A DNA stretch of 64,000 nucleotides from an uncultured Bacteroides sp. (GTDB taxonomy: Bacteria; Bacteroidota; Bacteroidia; Bacteroidales; Bacteroidaceae): the NCBI RefSeq assembly GCF_963676325.1, contig NZ_OY781099.1:868001-932000 (forward strand), written 5' to 3'. Within the stretch, counting starts at the first letter, position 1. Every line of letters begins with the position of its first letter. Below are positions 52,770 through 61,807 of the stretch, piece after piece. The notes under the pieces were generated by a model, which searched no databases, was not told the origin of the DNA, and worked only from the letters and a program-made list of their open reading frames with translations. The position numbers and the translations under genes were made by a program.

Positions 52770-52777
52770 CAAAATTA
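52770..52777 (-). promoter_or_regulatory. Promoter -7 box of rplU-rpmA
   Basis: On the reverse strand TAATTTTG (52777-52770) fits TAnnTTTG. The leader to the rplU ATG is about 85-90 nt and contains short GTGG/CCAC inverted segments that could form a hairpin, as ribosomal leaders often do. Confidence 0.45.
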
Positions 52778-52868
52778 CTGATTCTATTTTAAATGAACAA
52801 GTATTTATACGAAATTTTAAGGGCACTCACTGTTTTAAAGTAGATTTAACGATATTGCAGAGTAAATT

Positions 52869-53255
52869 TTATGCTGCATTGCTTATTGCTTCTATTAATT
52901 CTTTCCCTATAAGTTTTGAACAATTGGGTATGGTATTTCTCTTGTCGAAAAAACTGTAGCCGAATTCTTTCTTGAAAGCTTTGATAAGTAGTTCCGGGTG
53001 TTGGTTGTATTTCGCAGCAATAACCTCTATCGCATTAGTGATGTCCCATTCTTTTTTTGCTTCAATTAAAGTGCGCAGGTGCAGGTACGAAGAAAGTTCC
53101 ATGCCGGTGACATTGGAAAACATTTGTTTGAATACCTTAAAGGGATAATTCATCTCTGTGGAAATATCAGCAGGTTTTAATCCGTCTTCAATGTGCCATT
53201 CAATATAAATCAGTGATTCAATTATAATATCTTCAATTTTAATAGTCCTTTCCAT
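52869..53255 (-). CDS. Small AraC-type HTH protein
   Basis: 128 residues, essentially only an AraC-like DNA-binding domain. WHIEDGLKPADISTEMNYPF then FKQMFSNVTGMELSSYLHLR resembles the first HTH and FG-linker. The second HTH is more divergent (IEVIAAKYNQHPELLIKAFK). No ligand-binding domain is present. Similar stand-alone AraC domains are frequent in Bacteroidetes. Its target is unknown. It lies alone between rplU and the TraB-like gene. Confidence 0.7.
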   Translation of the reverse strand: MERTIKIEDIIIESLIYIEWHIEDGLKPADISTEMNYPFKVFKQMFSNVTGMELSSYLHLRTLIEAKKEWDITNAIEVIAAKYNQHPELLIKAFKKEFGYSFFDKRNTIPNCSKLIGKELIEAISNAA

Positions 53256-53382
53256 CGTGAAGTTATTTATTAATTTGATACTGCGAAATTGGGAATAATA
53301 TTTGGTATGTGTTTGTCTATTCTTGCTTTTTGTCTGTTTATTATACGAAAGCTTGTTTTTATACTACGAAAGTATATTTTAA

Positions 53383-53422
53383 CTCCCGGCTTATTTACCC
53401 TACAAGGTAGATAAGCCGGGAG
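53383..53422 (-). terminator. Terminator after the TraB/GumN gene
   Basis: CTCCCGGCTTAT (53383-53394) pairs exactly with ATAAGCCGGGAG (53411-53422) over 12 bp. An A+T-rich stretch follows on the reverse strand. Confidence 0.75.
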
Positions 53423-53444
53423 AATTTGTTCGTGAATTATTGCC

Positions 53445-54332
53445 TTATTTTACAGGCTCCACTTTATAGCCTTGTTTCTTAAGTAAAGAAATCAAGCCGG
53501 CTTTTCCGGAAAGGTGTAGCGCTCCGACAGCTATAAAAGAGGGATTCTCTTTCATAATAGCAGGCAGTTTAGTAGCCCATTCTTTATTTCTGTTATCAAT
53601 CATTCCTTCTCTTTCTCCTGGTATTGGATCACAACTTGTTCCTTCTTTTTCTTTTGATAGTTGATCCATTTTTTCAAGATCAAAAGAATAGTATGCGTTG
53701 GTTAGTTTCTTTGTATCATTGATAACCTTAGCAGTATCACTCAATGCACATACCAGTTGACGTGCCTGGCGTTGAAGAGATTGAGAATCGTAAAGTAAAT
53801 CCCGCTGGAATTCCAGAGTTTCGAGAGCTATCACTTTCTTTCCACTTTCTTCTCCTTTAGTCTGAAAGTATCCATCCAACTGTTCTTTGGGGTTATAACC
53901 GGGAAGACTTTTGGTAGCGATAATCATTGCTGCCATTGTACTGATAAAGGCTGGCTTTATCTTTGGAGCCTGACTAAGGTCAAATCCCACATTTGCCTTT
54001 AAGAAGGCATTTATAGTTTCTAACTCTTTATCAGTAAATAGTAGCTGGGCTGTAGTGTCATTGGTGATAAACATCTTTTCCTGCATCTTTTTTGCACTCT
54101 CCGGAGATTGTGCATCTTTCATGTTTAATTCGCCAACAACTTGTGTGGTAGCATCGAAAGCTCCTTTAAATCCAGCAATCTTATCGAGAATGGAAAGAGG
54201 AGCAAGGTGGTGAGTCCCGAATATATAGGATGGTTTTGTTAATCCATTACCGGAAACTTTCCACAGAAGTGATTGTGCGTTTACTGCAATTGAAAGGAAT
54301 AAAACGCATGTAAGAATGAACATTTTTTTCAT
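53445..54332 (-). CDS. TraB/GumN-family exported protein
   Basis: 295 residues. Signal peptide ends VNAQ (19). The start GLTKPSYIFGTHHLAPLSIL has the Gly-Thr-His-His of the TraB/GumN (PF01963) family. EQLDGYFQTKGEESGKKVIALET carries a second conserved stretch, and the end PSFIAVGALHLSGKAGLI the Gly-His. These resemble metalloprotease-like (Tiki) proteins. Probably periplasmic. It is downstream of the NlpC/P60 gene with a 31-bp gap. Confidence 0.88.
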   Translation of the reverse strand: MKKMFILTCVLFLSIAVNAQSLLWKVSGNGLTKPSYIFGTHHLAPLSILDKIAGFKGAFDATTQVVGELNMKDAQSPESAKKMQEKMFITNDTTAQLLFTDKELETINAFLKANVGFDLSQAPKIKPAFISTMAAMIIATKSLPGYNPKEQLDGYFQTKGEESGKKVIALETLEFQRDLLYDSQSLQRQARQLVCALSDTAKVINDTKKLTNAYYSFDLEKMDQLSKEKEGTSCDPIPGEREGMIDNRNKEWATKLPAIMKENPSFIAVGALHLSGKAGLISLLKKQGYKVEPVK

Positions 54333-54363
54333 AGTTGTATTTATTAAGTATTAAATTGGGCTA

Positions 54364-54879
54364 TTATATTACTCGTCCTCCGGTAATCCAGTTTCTGGCA
54401 TAGTAACTTTCTTTCAAACTGCTGATTATAACTCCTTTGCTGGTGCTGGCATGAACAAATTTATCTTCTTTGAGATATATGCCTACATGGGCTACATTTC
54501 CTTTTGACTGTCTGCTGCTGAAAAACACAAGATCTCCTTCTTTTAAGTGACTTCTGGAAATGGGGTAACAGTTCTTTTCTAATTGCCCGACAGTATTTCT
54601 TTCCAGTCTCTTTTTATATACATTCTTGTATACCTGACAGATAAATCCGGAACAATCTACTCCATGAGCATCCATCCCTTCCGGAAGATAGCTGACTCCA
54701 ATCCAATTGGCAACTTCAACATACAACTGTTTGTTATCCTCCAGATTGATATCCATTCCTAATCTGACAGAAGTTTTAGCCAGTGCCTGATAGTCATAAG
54801 CCGGAGCTTTGGTACCACAGGAACTTAAGCATCCTGTTAAAAGTACCAATGCAAACAGAGGAAACAGAAATCTTTTCAT
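54364..54879 (-). CDS. NlpC/P60 (C40) peptidase lipoprotein
   Basis: 171 residues. Lipobox LLTGC (Cys17). Catalytic Cys in AHGVDCSGFICQVY and His in NVAHVGIYL, then the third residue in KFVHAST, form the NlpC/P60 triad. It would cut peptidoglycan stem peptides outside the inner membrane. It is 4 bp after the ABC ATPase gene, hence one transcript with it. Confidence 0.92.
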   Translation of the reverse strand: MKRFLFPLFALVLLTGCLSSCGTKAPAYDYQALAKTSVRLGMDINLEDNKQLYVEVANWIGVSYLPEGMDAHGVDCSGFICQVYKNVYKKRLERNTVGQLEKNCYPISRSHLKEGDLVFFSSRQSKGNVAHVGIYLKEDKFVHASTSKGVIISSLKESYYARNWITGGRVI

Positions 54880-54883
54880 CAGA

Positions 54884-55591
54884 TTATTCTACGTTGAAGT
54901 AATCTTCCAGTTCTTTTTCTGCAGAGTTATCTGTGTTATCTATATCACGGATAATCTTTCCATTCTCGAGCAATGCAATGCGGGGGCAGATATCTGTTGT
55001 ATGGTTCAGGTTGTGACTGGAAATAAGTATGGTGGCACCTGTTTGTTCATTAAAATCTTTGAGGATATGTTTAATGATGGATTGCGAACTAGGATCCAGG
55101 AAGTTGAACGGTTCGTCCAGAATAAGTAATTCAGGATGATGAATCATGGCTGAGATGATACCTATTTTTTGTTTGTTTCCGGCAGAGAAGTTACGGATAT
55201 ACTTTTTTTGTCCTACAACTTCTCCATTCATGAATCGTTCAAATGTTGTTAAACGTTCGTCAACTTCTTCTTTCTTTAGTCCGTACATCTTTCCAATGAA
55301 ATAGAAATACTCTTCAGGAGTGAGGTAGTCAATAAGAAAACCTTCGTCAATAAACGCTCCTGTAAATTTCTTCCACTCTTCACTTTCGCTGGAATTAATA
55401 TCGTTAATTTGAGCCAGGCCATTGTCAGCCTTAAGTAAGTCAAGGATCAGACGAAAAAAGGTTGTTTTACCAGCTCCGTTATTTCCTACTAATCCTAGTA
55501 TGTCGCCATTGTTGATAACGTAGTTTTCTATATCGACAGCTCTTTTCTCTCCGAAATTCTTTTGTAGATTATTGATTGTTATTGTTGCCAT
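54884..55591 (-). CDS. ABC transporter ATP-binding protein
   Basis: 235 residues. Walker A LVGNNGAGKTTFF, signature NFSAGNKQKIGI (Ser-Ala-Gly instead of the usual Leu-Ser-Gly-Gly), Walker B LLILDEPFNFLDP, and the switch SSHNLNH. It works with the DUF5687 membrane protein encoded just upstream (48 bp). It probably powers a multidrug, lantibiotic-like or lipid exporter; the substrate is unknown. Confidence 0.93.
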   Translation of the reverse strand: MATITINNLQKNFGEKRAVDIENYVINNGDILGLVGNNGAGKTTFFRLILDLLKADNGLAQINDINSSESEEWKKFTGAFIDEGFLIDYLTPEEYFYFIGKMYGLKKEEVDERLTTFERFMNGEVVGQKKYIRNFSAGNKQKIGIISAMIHHPELLILDEPFNFLDPSSQSIIKHILKDFNEQTGATILISSHNLNHTTDICPRIALLENGKIIRDIDNTDNSAEKELEDYFNVE

Positions 55592-55639
55592 AGTTTGAAT
55601 GTTTTTAATTGATAAATGATTTGAATAAAGAAACCTGGT

Positions 55640-57121
55640 TTATTTAGTGTCTCTGAATCCTTCCATATTCTTATATCTTCTTATCATAAAGCGTTTATAG
55701 ATATTCATAATCCAAAGGTTTGAGGTAAACGTTAAGCTCAATCCTATAACTAATAATATCCAAAGACTAATAGTTTCTCCCACTGCAATTCTAAGTAGGT
55801 TGTTTACCAACATAGGAACACCAAAAGCCATAATACTTATTAAACTTTGGAAACCAGTTCCTGTTGATTGACGACCTATGAGACTTTCGTTCAGCGGAGT
55901 TGTTTTGTTATTGTAAACGGCCAACTGAAGAATTATGAAATAGATGAATCCGGTAGTAAAGAAGCTATATGATACAGCCATCAGCACTGATATTTTTCCC
56001 ATTACCATTGCGGGGATCATCAGAATAAAAGGGATAATTACTGCAAAACTATAGAAATAGTATTTGGCTCTTATCAGATTGTAAATAGATTCTTTACGGC
56101 TCATTAAACCATCAAGATAATTTCCTTCGAAACTCATCACTTGTGTGAGCATCAGAATTCCAAGAATGGCAAAATTATAGATTCCTACGAAACTTTTGCC
56201 GAATGGTCCTTCGTAGGAGGGGGTAAAGAGCATTGCGGTAAGCATTATAATAAGGAAGCATCCCATACGAAACATGGATTTGCTTCTTTTATTTCTAAAC
56301 AATAGTTTGAGTTCAAGGCGGAAGTATTCTCCAACTTCTCCGTAGCGTTCAAGAAATTTATATTCTGAAACATGCTTCACTTTGGTATCTTCTGTCTTGG
56401 ATAGTTCAGCATACAGATTCTTGATCATGATAGTACGGTTAATCCAGCATAATCCAAATATTACAATTAATATGCCAATAAATCCTAGTGGATTGTGCTT
56501 GATGAAACTTTCCCCTAAGTTCATTGTAAAGGTACTGATAGGGTGTTCTAAAGTAAATTCTGCTACACCCAAAACTGCATAAAAAGTGATGGGGATCAAA
56601 ACAAAGTATGTCTTTTCATTTATTAAAGTGCGGCAAATGAGGTACCAGTAGTTATTTAATATCATTAGTAAATAAAAGCCCAGACAGTAGGTGATTACCC
56701 CTGTTATTCCGAATAATCTGAAAGTAGTAATAAAGGCAAATGGAACAATCATAAACAGCCAGAAGGCATTGTATCCATCTGCTCCTGATTTTAGAAGGAG
56801 ATAGTTGAAGAGTTTGTTTTTCCTGACAGGTAATAACAGATAGCGTTTTATTTCCTGGGTGGGTGTTTTTTGAAAAGCAAAGCGAAGGAGGAAATCCAGA
56901 ATAAGAACAATAAATATTCCTCTGTTCATGATGTGGTAGGGCTCCATGGTAGGGAATTCTTCCGAAAAGCCAGTTCCGAATAATATGCCAAAGAAAACTA
57001 AGTAACCAGCCCAAAAGAGCATCATAAAATACATGTAGAATTTTCCGAATTTATTCTTTTCAAACATGGGATGCCGCTTTGCTGCAAGTTTGGCATGTTT
57101 CCGTAATTCTTTTAAAAGCAT
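55640..57121 (-). CDS. DUF5687 ABC-type membrane protein
   Basis: 493 residues with about 10-12 membrane helices. Start MLLKELRKHAKLAAKRHPMF; TM segments such as MLFWAGYLVFFGILFGTGF and FLIIMLTAMLF. The DUF5687 family in Bacteroidetes is found next to ABC ATPase genes and is taken as the permease. The ATPase gene follows it by 48 bp. Substrate unknown. Confidence 0.85.
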   Translation of the reverse strand: MLLKELRKHAKLAAKRHPMFEKNKFGKFYMYFMMLFWAGYLVFFGILFGTGFSEEFPTMEPYHIMNRGIFIVLILDFLLRFAFQKTPTQEIKRYLLLPVRKNKLFNYLLLKSGADGYNAFWLFMIVPFAFITTFRLFGITGVITYCLGFYLLMILNNYWYLICRTLINEKTYFVLIPITFYAVLGVAEFTLEHPISTFTMNLGESFIKHNPLGFIGILIVIFGLCWINRTIMIKNLYAELSKTEDTKVKHVSEYKFLERYGEVGEYFRLELKLLFRNKRSKSMFRMGCFLIIMLTAMLFTPSYEGPFGKSFVGIYNFAILGILMLTQVMSFEGNYLDGLMSRKESIYNLIRAKYYFYSFAVIIPFILMIPAMVMGKISVLMAVSYSFFTTGFIYFIILQLAVYNNKTTPLNESLIGRQSTGTGFQSLISIMAFGVPMLVNNLLRIAVGETISLWILLVIGLSLTFTSNLWIMNIYKRFMIRRYKNMEGFRDTK

Positions 57122-57152
57122 ATGTGAAGATGTATTTGTGGTAAATAAAAAA

Positions 57153-57183
57153 GGGGGAAGGTACTCTAATAAGACCTTCCCCT
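57153..57183 (-). terminator. Terminator after the M16 protease gene
   Basis: GGGGAAGGT (57154-57162) pairs exactly with ACCTTCCCC (57174-57182), plus a G-T wobble, and on the reverse strand a T-run follows. Confidence 0.85.
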
Positions 57184-57199
57184 CACTTTTTAATTATAA

Positions 57200-60028
57200 T
57201 TATTTTGCTTCAGGTGAAGTCATAGTAACTTCTAATCTATTCTTTTGACTGAACAGACTATTTGCAAATTTCTGCAGACTGCTGATAGTAACTTTGTTTA
57301 CAAGTTCTTCATAGTTTGCATTCATATCTATTCCGGTATAATAATATTCATCGATATTTTTCAACCAGTAACCATTCTCTTTCAGGTTTTCTTTGTGCTT
57401 TTTCAGCATATATTCTTTTACCTTATCAAGAGTCTTTTCTGATGGGCCTTCTTTAGCCATTTTATCAGCTTCATCAAAAACAATTTTCACTAGTTTATCC
57501 TTTTTGGCAGGATCAGTCTGGAATACAATCTGAAGTGAGAATTCTTCTTTCGGGAATTTAGAAATATCTCCGTTTACGCTAACTCCGTAAGTTCCACCTT
57601 CTTCTTCACGTATTTTCTCTGTATAGACAATACTAAGAACTTGCTCAAGCATACTCATCATAATATCATTCTCTGATGAATATTTGCATTTTCCGTTATA
57701 GAAAGCAAATACGGATGCTTTGGCTGTTTCTTGTTTCTTCATGAACTCTTTCTTGATTTCGCCTTTGCACATTTCCATTTTGATATCTTTGAACGTTTCT
57801 TTCCTTTTGATAGAAGGAAGTGAACCAAGATATTGTTCTAATAATGGTTTTGCAGCTTCAATATCAACATTACCAACCAGAATAAAGGTGAAATCACTTG
57901 CATCTTTAAAACGATCATTGTATAGATCCATACATTTCTGGTAATCAATCTTATCTATCATATTTGCTTTTAATCGTGTAGCTCGTGGGTGATTACCGTA
58001 AACGCCAAATGTGATAGAATCATTGAAAGCAATCATCGGGTTTGCTTCCTGGTTCAACAGGCTTGCTTTTGTACGAGTCTTAAAAGAAGTAAAGGCATCT
58101 GCATCCATTCTTGGAGCTGTAAACGTAAGATATGTCAGCTGCAACATTGTTTCCAGATCTTTAGGTGAGCAGGAACCGCTTACACCTTCAGTATTTGTTC
58201 CTACAAAAGGACTCACTGATGCTTTCTTACCAGCCAATGCTTTTTGTAGATTTACTGCGCTAAAGTTTCCTAATCCGCCTAGTTCAACTACATCGTCCAA
58301 GGTCTTGATATTGATAATCTCAGATGAAGGTATTAATGAATTTCCTCCCAGACTTACACCTTTCATGCGAATCTCGTCGGCTTTGAAGTCTGTCTTTTTA
58401 ACGATAACTTTCACTCCATTAGATAATGTAAGTGTTGTGGTTCCGTAAATAGTATTTTCTTTTGAAGAAACAACTTTACCTGGTTTCGGTGTTTTAGAGA
58501 TAAGTGGCTCGTTAGATACTTTATCTACATATGCGGTAATATTCTCAGCCTTTACATCTTTAAGTATGGAAAGTATCTTTTCTTTTGTAGGGTAAACCAA
58601 TCCTTCCTTATCAGGGCCAAAGATTGATACAACCTGATTGCTATCTGCAATGAATGATTTCATAACCTTATTAATCATATCAACAGGCAGATTAGGTGCA
58701 ATCTGATTCATTAACGAATATTCATCTTCTATACTTGGTATAGGTTCATTATTAATGAAGTTGTTTACGTACTGATTAACGTAGCTGTCATTCTTTTTTT
58801 TGTTGCGTTCGTTGAATTCAGATTCAAGACTGCGTAAGTATTCTGCACGGGCACGCACGTATTCTGATTCAGTGAAACCAAAGCGATAAGCTCTTTCTAT
58901 TTCGCGAAGCAAAGTACTTAAAGCAGTTTCAACTCCGTCTTCTTTACACACTGTAATACCGGTAAATGCATCCTTGGTTTTTGAAACAAAAAAGTTATCG
59001 TCATATGTATACCCTTGAACAAATGGTGGGGTTGCAGACTGAACCAATTCATTTAAACGTGCATTCAGCATATTGCTGATCATTCCTTTTGCATAGTTTA
59101 AAAACAAATATTGCATATTGTTCTTTAAAGAATCAGGATAGGATTCATGCTTGTTAAACAGCAAAATCTGCATATTAGTCTGTTCCTTATCCTTTTCAAT
59201 TATTACAATTGGTTCCTTATTGTCAGAAACAGGGTAGTAGGTACGAAGAGCTGGTTTTACAGGTTTTGAAACATCTGCAAATGCCTTTTTAATTTTTGCT
59301 TCCACTGCATCTACATCGATATCACCTACAATGATAATACCTTGTAAGTCCGGACGATACCATTTTTCATAATAGTCGCGAAGAGTCTGATATTTAAAGT
59401 TATCAACCACATCCATGGTACCAATTGGCATACAATCGGCATACTTTGTTCCAGCGTACATTAAAGGCAATGCTTTTTCCTGAAGACGTTGCATAGCACT
59501 TCTACGTGAACGCCACTCTTCGTGAATAACGCCACGCTCTTTATCTATTTCTTTATCTGATAATAACAAGTCGTTAGACCAGTCATGCAGAATAAGCAGA
59601 CAAGAGTCCAGAATTCCTTCACGTGTAACAGGTGCGTTTGAAATATTGTATACAGTTTGATCGATACTTGTATATGCATTGAGATTTACACCAAATTTTA
59701 TTCCCACGCTTTCACACCAGGGAACAATACCTAATTTGCTATCAGTTCCCGGAAAATTCTTTGTGCCATTAAATGCCATGTGTTCCAGAAAGTGAGCTAA
59801 ACCTCTTTGTTTAGGTTCTTCAAGAATAGAGCCTACTTTTTGTGCAATATAGAAATCGGCCCTTTTCTCATTTGTTGTGTTTTTACGGATGTAGTATGTC
59901 AATCCGTTGTCTAGTTTACCAATTCTTACATTCTTGTCAATAGGAATAGGGGGCATTTGCTGTGCAAAAGCCGAGCCTGTGCATAACAGAAACGCGCCAA
60001 TGAATAAACTGCTAAATAAATGTTTCAT
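57200..60028 (-). CDS. M16-family zinc metalloprotease (insulinase type)
   Basis: 942 residues. Signal peptide ends SAFAQ (23). LAHFLEHMAFNGTKN gives the inverted zinc motif HxxEH (His79, Glu82, His83), with the third ligand in the ERGVIHEEW stretch near residue 165. Four M16 domains follow in two halves; the second half, from about 500, lacks the zinc motif, as is usual. It degrades peptides in the periplasm or outer membrane, possibly as part of a protease pair. It is a single-gene unit ending in a hairpin. Confidence 0.92.
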   Translation of the reverse strand: MKHLFSSLFIGAFLLCTGSAFAQQMPPIPIDKNVRIGKLDNGLTYYIRKNTTNEKRADFYIAQKVGSILEEPKQRGLAHFLEHMAFNGTKNFPGTDSKLGIVPWCESVGIKFGVNLNAYTSIDQTVYNISNAPVTREGILDSCLLILHDWSNDLLLSDKEIDKERGVIHEEWRSRRSAMQRLQEKALPLMYAGTKYADCMPIGTMDVVDNFKYQTLRDYYEKWYRPDLQGIIIVGDIDVDAVEAKIKKAFADVSKPVKPALRTYYPVSDNKEPIVIIEKDKEQTNMQILLFNKHESYPDSLKNNMQYLFLNYAKGMISNMLNARLNELVQSATPPFVQGYTYDDNFFVSKTKDAFTGITVCKEDGVETALSTLLREIERAYRFGFTESEYVRARAEYLRSLESEFNERNKKKNDSYVNQYVNNFINNEPIPSIEDEYSLMNQIAPNLPVDMINKVMKSFIADSNQVVSIFGPDKEGLVYPTKEKILSILKDVKAENITAYVDKVSNEPLISKTPKPGKVVSSKENTIYGTTTLTLSNGVKVIVKKTDFKADEIRMKGVSLGGNSLIPSSEIINIKTLDDVVELGGLGNFSAVNLQKALAGKKASVSPFVGTNTEGVSGSCSPKDLETMLQLTYLTFTAPRMDADAFTSFKTRTKASLLNQEANPMIAFNDSITFGVYGNHPRATRLKANMIDKIDYQKCMDLYNDRFKDASDFTFILVGNVDIEAAKPLLEQYLGSLPSIKRKETFKDIKMEMCKGEIKKEFMKKQETAKASVFAFYNGKCKYSSENDIMMSMLEQVLSIVYTEKIREEEGGTYGVSVNGDISKFPKEEFSLQIVFQTDPAKKDKLVKIVFDEADKMAKEGPSEKTLDKVKEYMLKKHKENLKENGYWLKNIDEYYYTGIDMNANYEELVNKVTISSLQKFANSLFSQKNRLEVTMTSPEAK

Positions 60029-60132
60029 GTTTTGTTATTAATTAGTGTATTATATTACTTTTTTATAAGGTTAGTCGTTTTGTCTGTTGTAAAATCACAA
60101 AAGGAAGTAACTTTTTTTATCAATATAAAGAA

Positions 60133-60170
60133 AACTCCCCGATAAGGTCGAAAAAGATTATCGGGGAGTT
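60133..60170 (-). terminator. Terminator after trxB
   Basis: AACTCCCCGATAA (60133-60145) pairs exactly with TTATCGGGGAGTT (60158-60170), a 13-bp stem, followed by T residues on the reverse strand. It ends the ftsK-lolA-trxB unit. Confidence 0.88.
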
Positions 60171-60191
60171 CTGAAAATAGTTTGTTGTTTA

Positions 60192-61139
60192 TTATAACTT
60201 ATGCTCAGAGAGGTATCGTTCTGCTTCCATAGCAGCTTTACAACCACTACCTGCAGCTGTTGTAGCCTGACGATAAATTGGATCGGCTACATCACCTGCT
60301 GCAAATACTCCCGGAACATTTGTTCGTGGACTATTTTCTTCAGTGATAATATATCCTATAGAATCTGTTTTAAGGTAAGGAGCGAATATCTCAGAATTTG
60401 GTTTATGACCAATAGCGAGGAAGAAACCATCTATGGCAATGTCATAACGCTTTTCATCTGATTCTCCCATCCGTTTTACAACGTGTGCACCCTCCACTCC
60501 ATTGTCTCCAAAGAGTCCTAATGTGTTATGTTCAAACAGTACTTCAATTTTTTCGTGGTTCAAGACACGTTCCTGCATAATTTTTGATGCTCTGAGGAAA
60601 GGTTTACGAACAATCAGATATACCTTCTTTGCTAATCCAGCTAGATAGATAGCTTCTTCACATGCAGTGTCACCACCACCAACTACAGCAACGACCTTCT
60701 TGCGGTAGAAAAATCCGTCACAAGTAGCGCATGCGCTGACACCCATTCCGGAATATTTCTTTTCATCCTCAAGCCCCAAATACTTAGCGGTAGCTCCGGT
60801 AGCAATTATTACAGTTTGTGCTTCGATTACTTTTTCTCCTTCAATTGTTATTTTGTAAGGTGCTTTGCTAAGATCGGCAGCAGTGGCAAGTCCGCTTCTA
60901 ATATCTGCACCAAAACGGGCAGCCTGTCTTTTTAAGTCGTCCATTAATTGATTACCGTCCACTCCATCAGGATAGCCAGGGAAGTTTTCCACATCAGTGG
61001 TTGTTGTAAGCTGTCCTCCAGGTTGTAATCCTTCATAAAGGATAGGAGAGAGGTTTGCTCGTCCTGCATAAATTGCAGCTGTATAGCCTGCCGGTCCAGA
61101 ACCGATAATAAGGCATCTTGTTTTTTCTATTGCTTCCAT
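60192..61139 (-). CDS. trxB: Thioredoxin reductase
   Basis: 315 residues, standard length. FAD motif CLIIGSGPAGYTAAIYAGRA, then the redox pair ACATCDG (Cys137, Cys140), then NADPH motif VAVVGGGDTACEEA, and the C-terminal VFAAGDVADPIYRQ. It uses NADPH to reduce thioredoxin. It is the last of three same-strand genes, 16 bp after the LolA-like gene. Confidence 0.96.
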   Translation of the reverse strand: MEAIEKTRCLIIGSGPAGYTAAIYAGRANLSPILYEGLQPGGQLTTTTDVENFPGYPDGVDGNQLMDDLKRQAARFGADIRSGLATAADLSKAPYKITIEGEKVIEAQTVIIATGATAKYLGLEDEKKYSGMGVSACATCDGFFYRKKVVAVVGGGDTACEEAIYLAGLAKKVYLIVRKPFLRASKIMQERVLNHEKIEVLFEHNTLGLFGDNGVEGAHVVKRMGESDEKRYDIAIDGFFLAIGHKPNSEIFAPYLKTDSIGYIITEENSPRTNVPGVFAAGDVADPIYRQATTAAGSGCKAAMEAERYLSEHKL

Positions 61140-61155
61140 ATATATTTTCTTTTTT

Positions 61156-61767
61156 TTATCTTAAATCAATGATTTCCGCATTTGGATAGTTCTTTTTATT
61201 GAACTGAAACAAAGAATTAGAAAAAGATTGTTTCGTTTGATATCCGGTGACTGTAATTTCGCTTTTATTTTTCTGTTGCTCTAAAGTAATGTGTTGAGGC
61301 TGATAGTTACTTTTAGAGATCAATAAAACAATACGTGAAAAAGAATGCTTTTTATTTTCCGGCGTAAGTGTAACTTTATAATTGTTACCAACAGTACCGT
61401 TGTATTGGTAATTGAAACCTCTTTTGTAAATACTTAATAAGGCATAAGGATTCATGCTCTGAAGTTCCTCTTGAGATGGTAAGCTGATGTTTACCTCTTC
61501 ACTGTGTTTCAGATAACTCCATTGAGTCTTTCCGTCAAACCAGGTTGTAGCATCATTTGTATTCAGCAGGAACTTATTATTCTTCATTTGCAATACACCT
61601 TTGGTTTGTCCGCCGCCAGCTTTAATGGTAAATGTTGCTTTTATTCCTCCGGCATTTGCAAAGGCAGCGGAAGTCTGATCCAGAATCTTTTTAGCCTGTG
61701 CATCTTTTTGCGCAAAGCAAGGCAAAATTATTGCGCTAATCAGTAATGTAATAATATACTTTTTCAT
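61156..61767 (-). CDS. LolA-like outer-membrane lipoprotein carrier protein
   Basis: 203 residues. Signal peptide ends PCFAQ (20). KILDQTSAAFANAGGIKATF and YNGTVGNNYKVTLTPENKKH fit the LolA fold, the periplasmic chaperone that moves lipoproteins to the outer membrane. It lies between ftsK (40-bp gap) and trxB (16-bp gap); this gene order is common in Bacteroidetes. The name lolA is reasonable but the function is not proven. Confidence 0.82.
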   Translation of the reverse strand: MKKYIITLLISAIILPCFAQKDAQAKKILDQTSAAFANAGGIKATFTIKAGGGQTKGVLQMKNNKFLLNTNDATTWFDGKTQWSYLKHSEEVNISLPSQEELQSMNPYALLSIYKRGFNYQYNGTVGNNYKVTLTPENKKHSFSRIVLLISKSNYQPQHITLEQQKNKSEITVTGYQTKQSFSNSLFQFNKKNYPNAEIIDLR

Positions 61768-61807
61768 TATTCTTATATCTTTAAAATGATTTACTGCAAA
61801 TAACGGT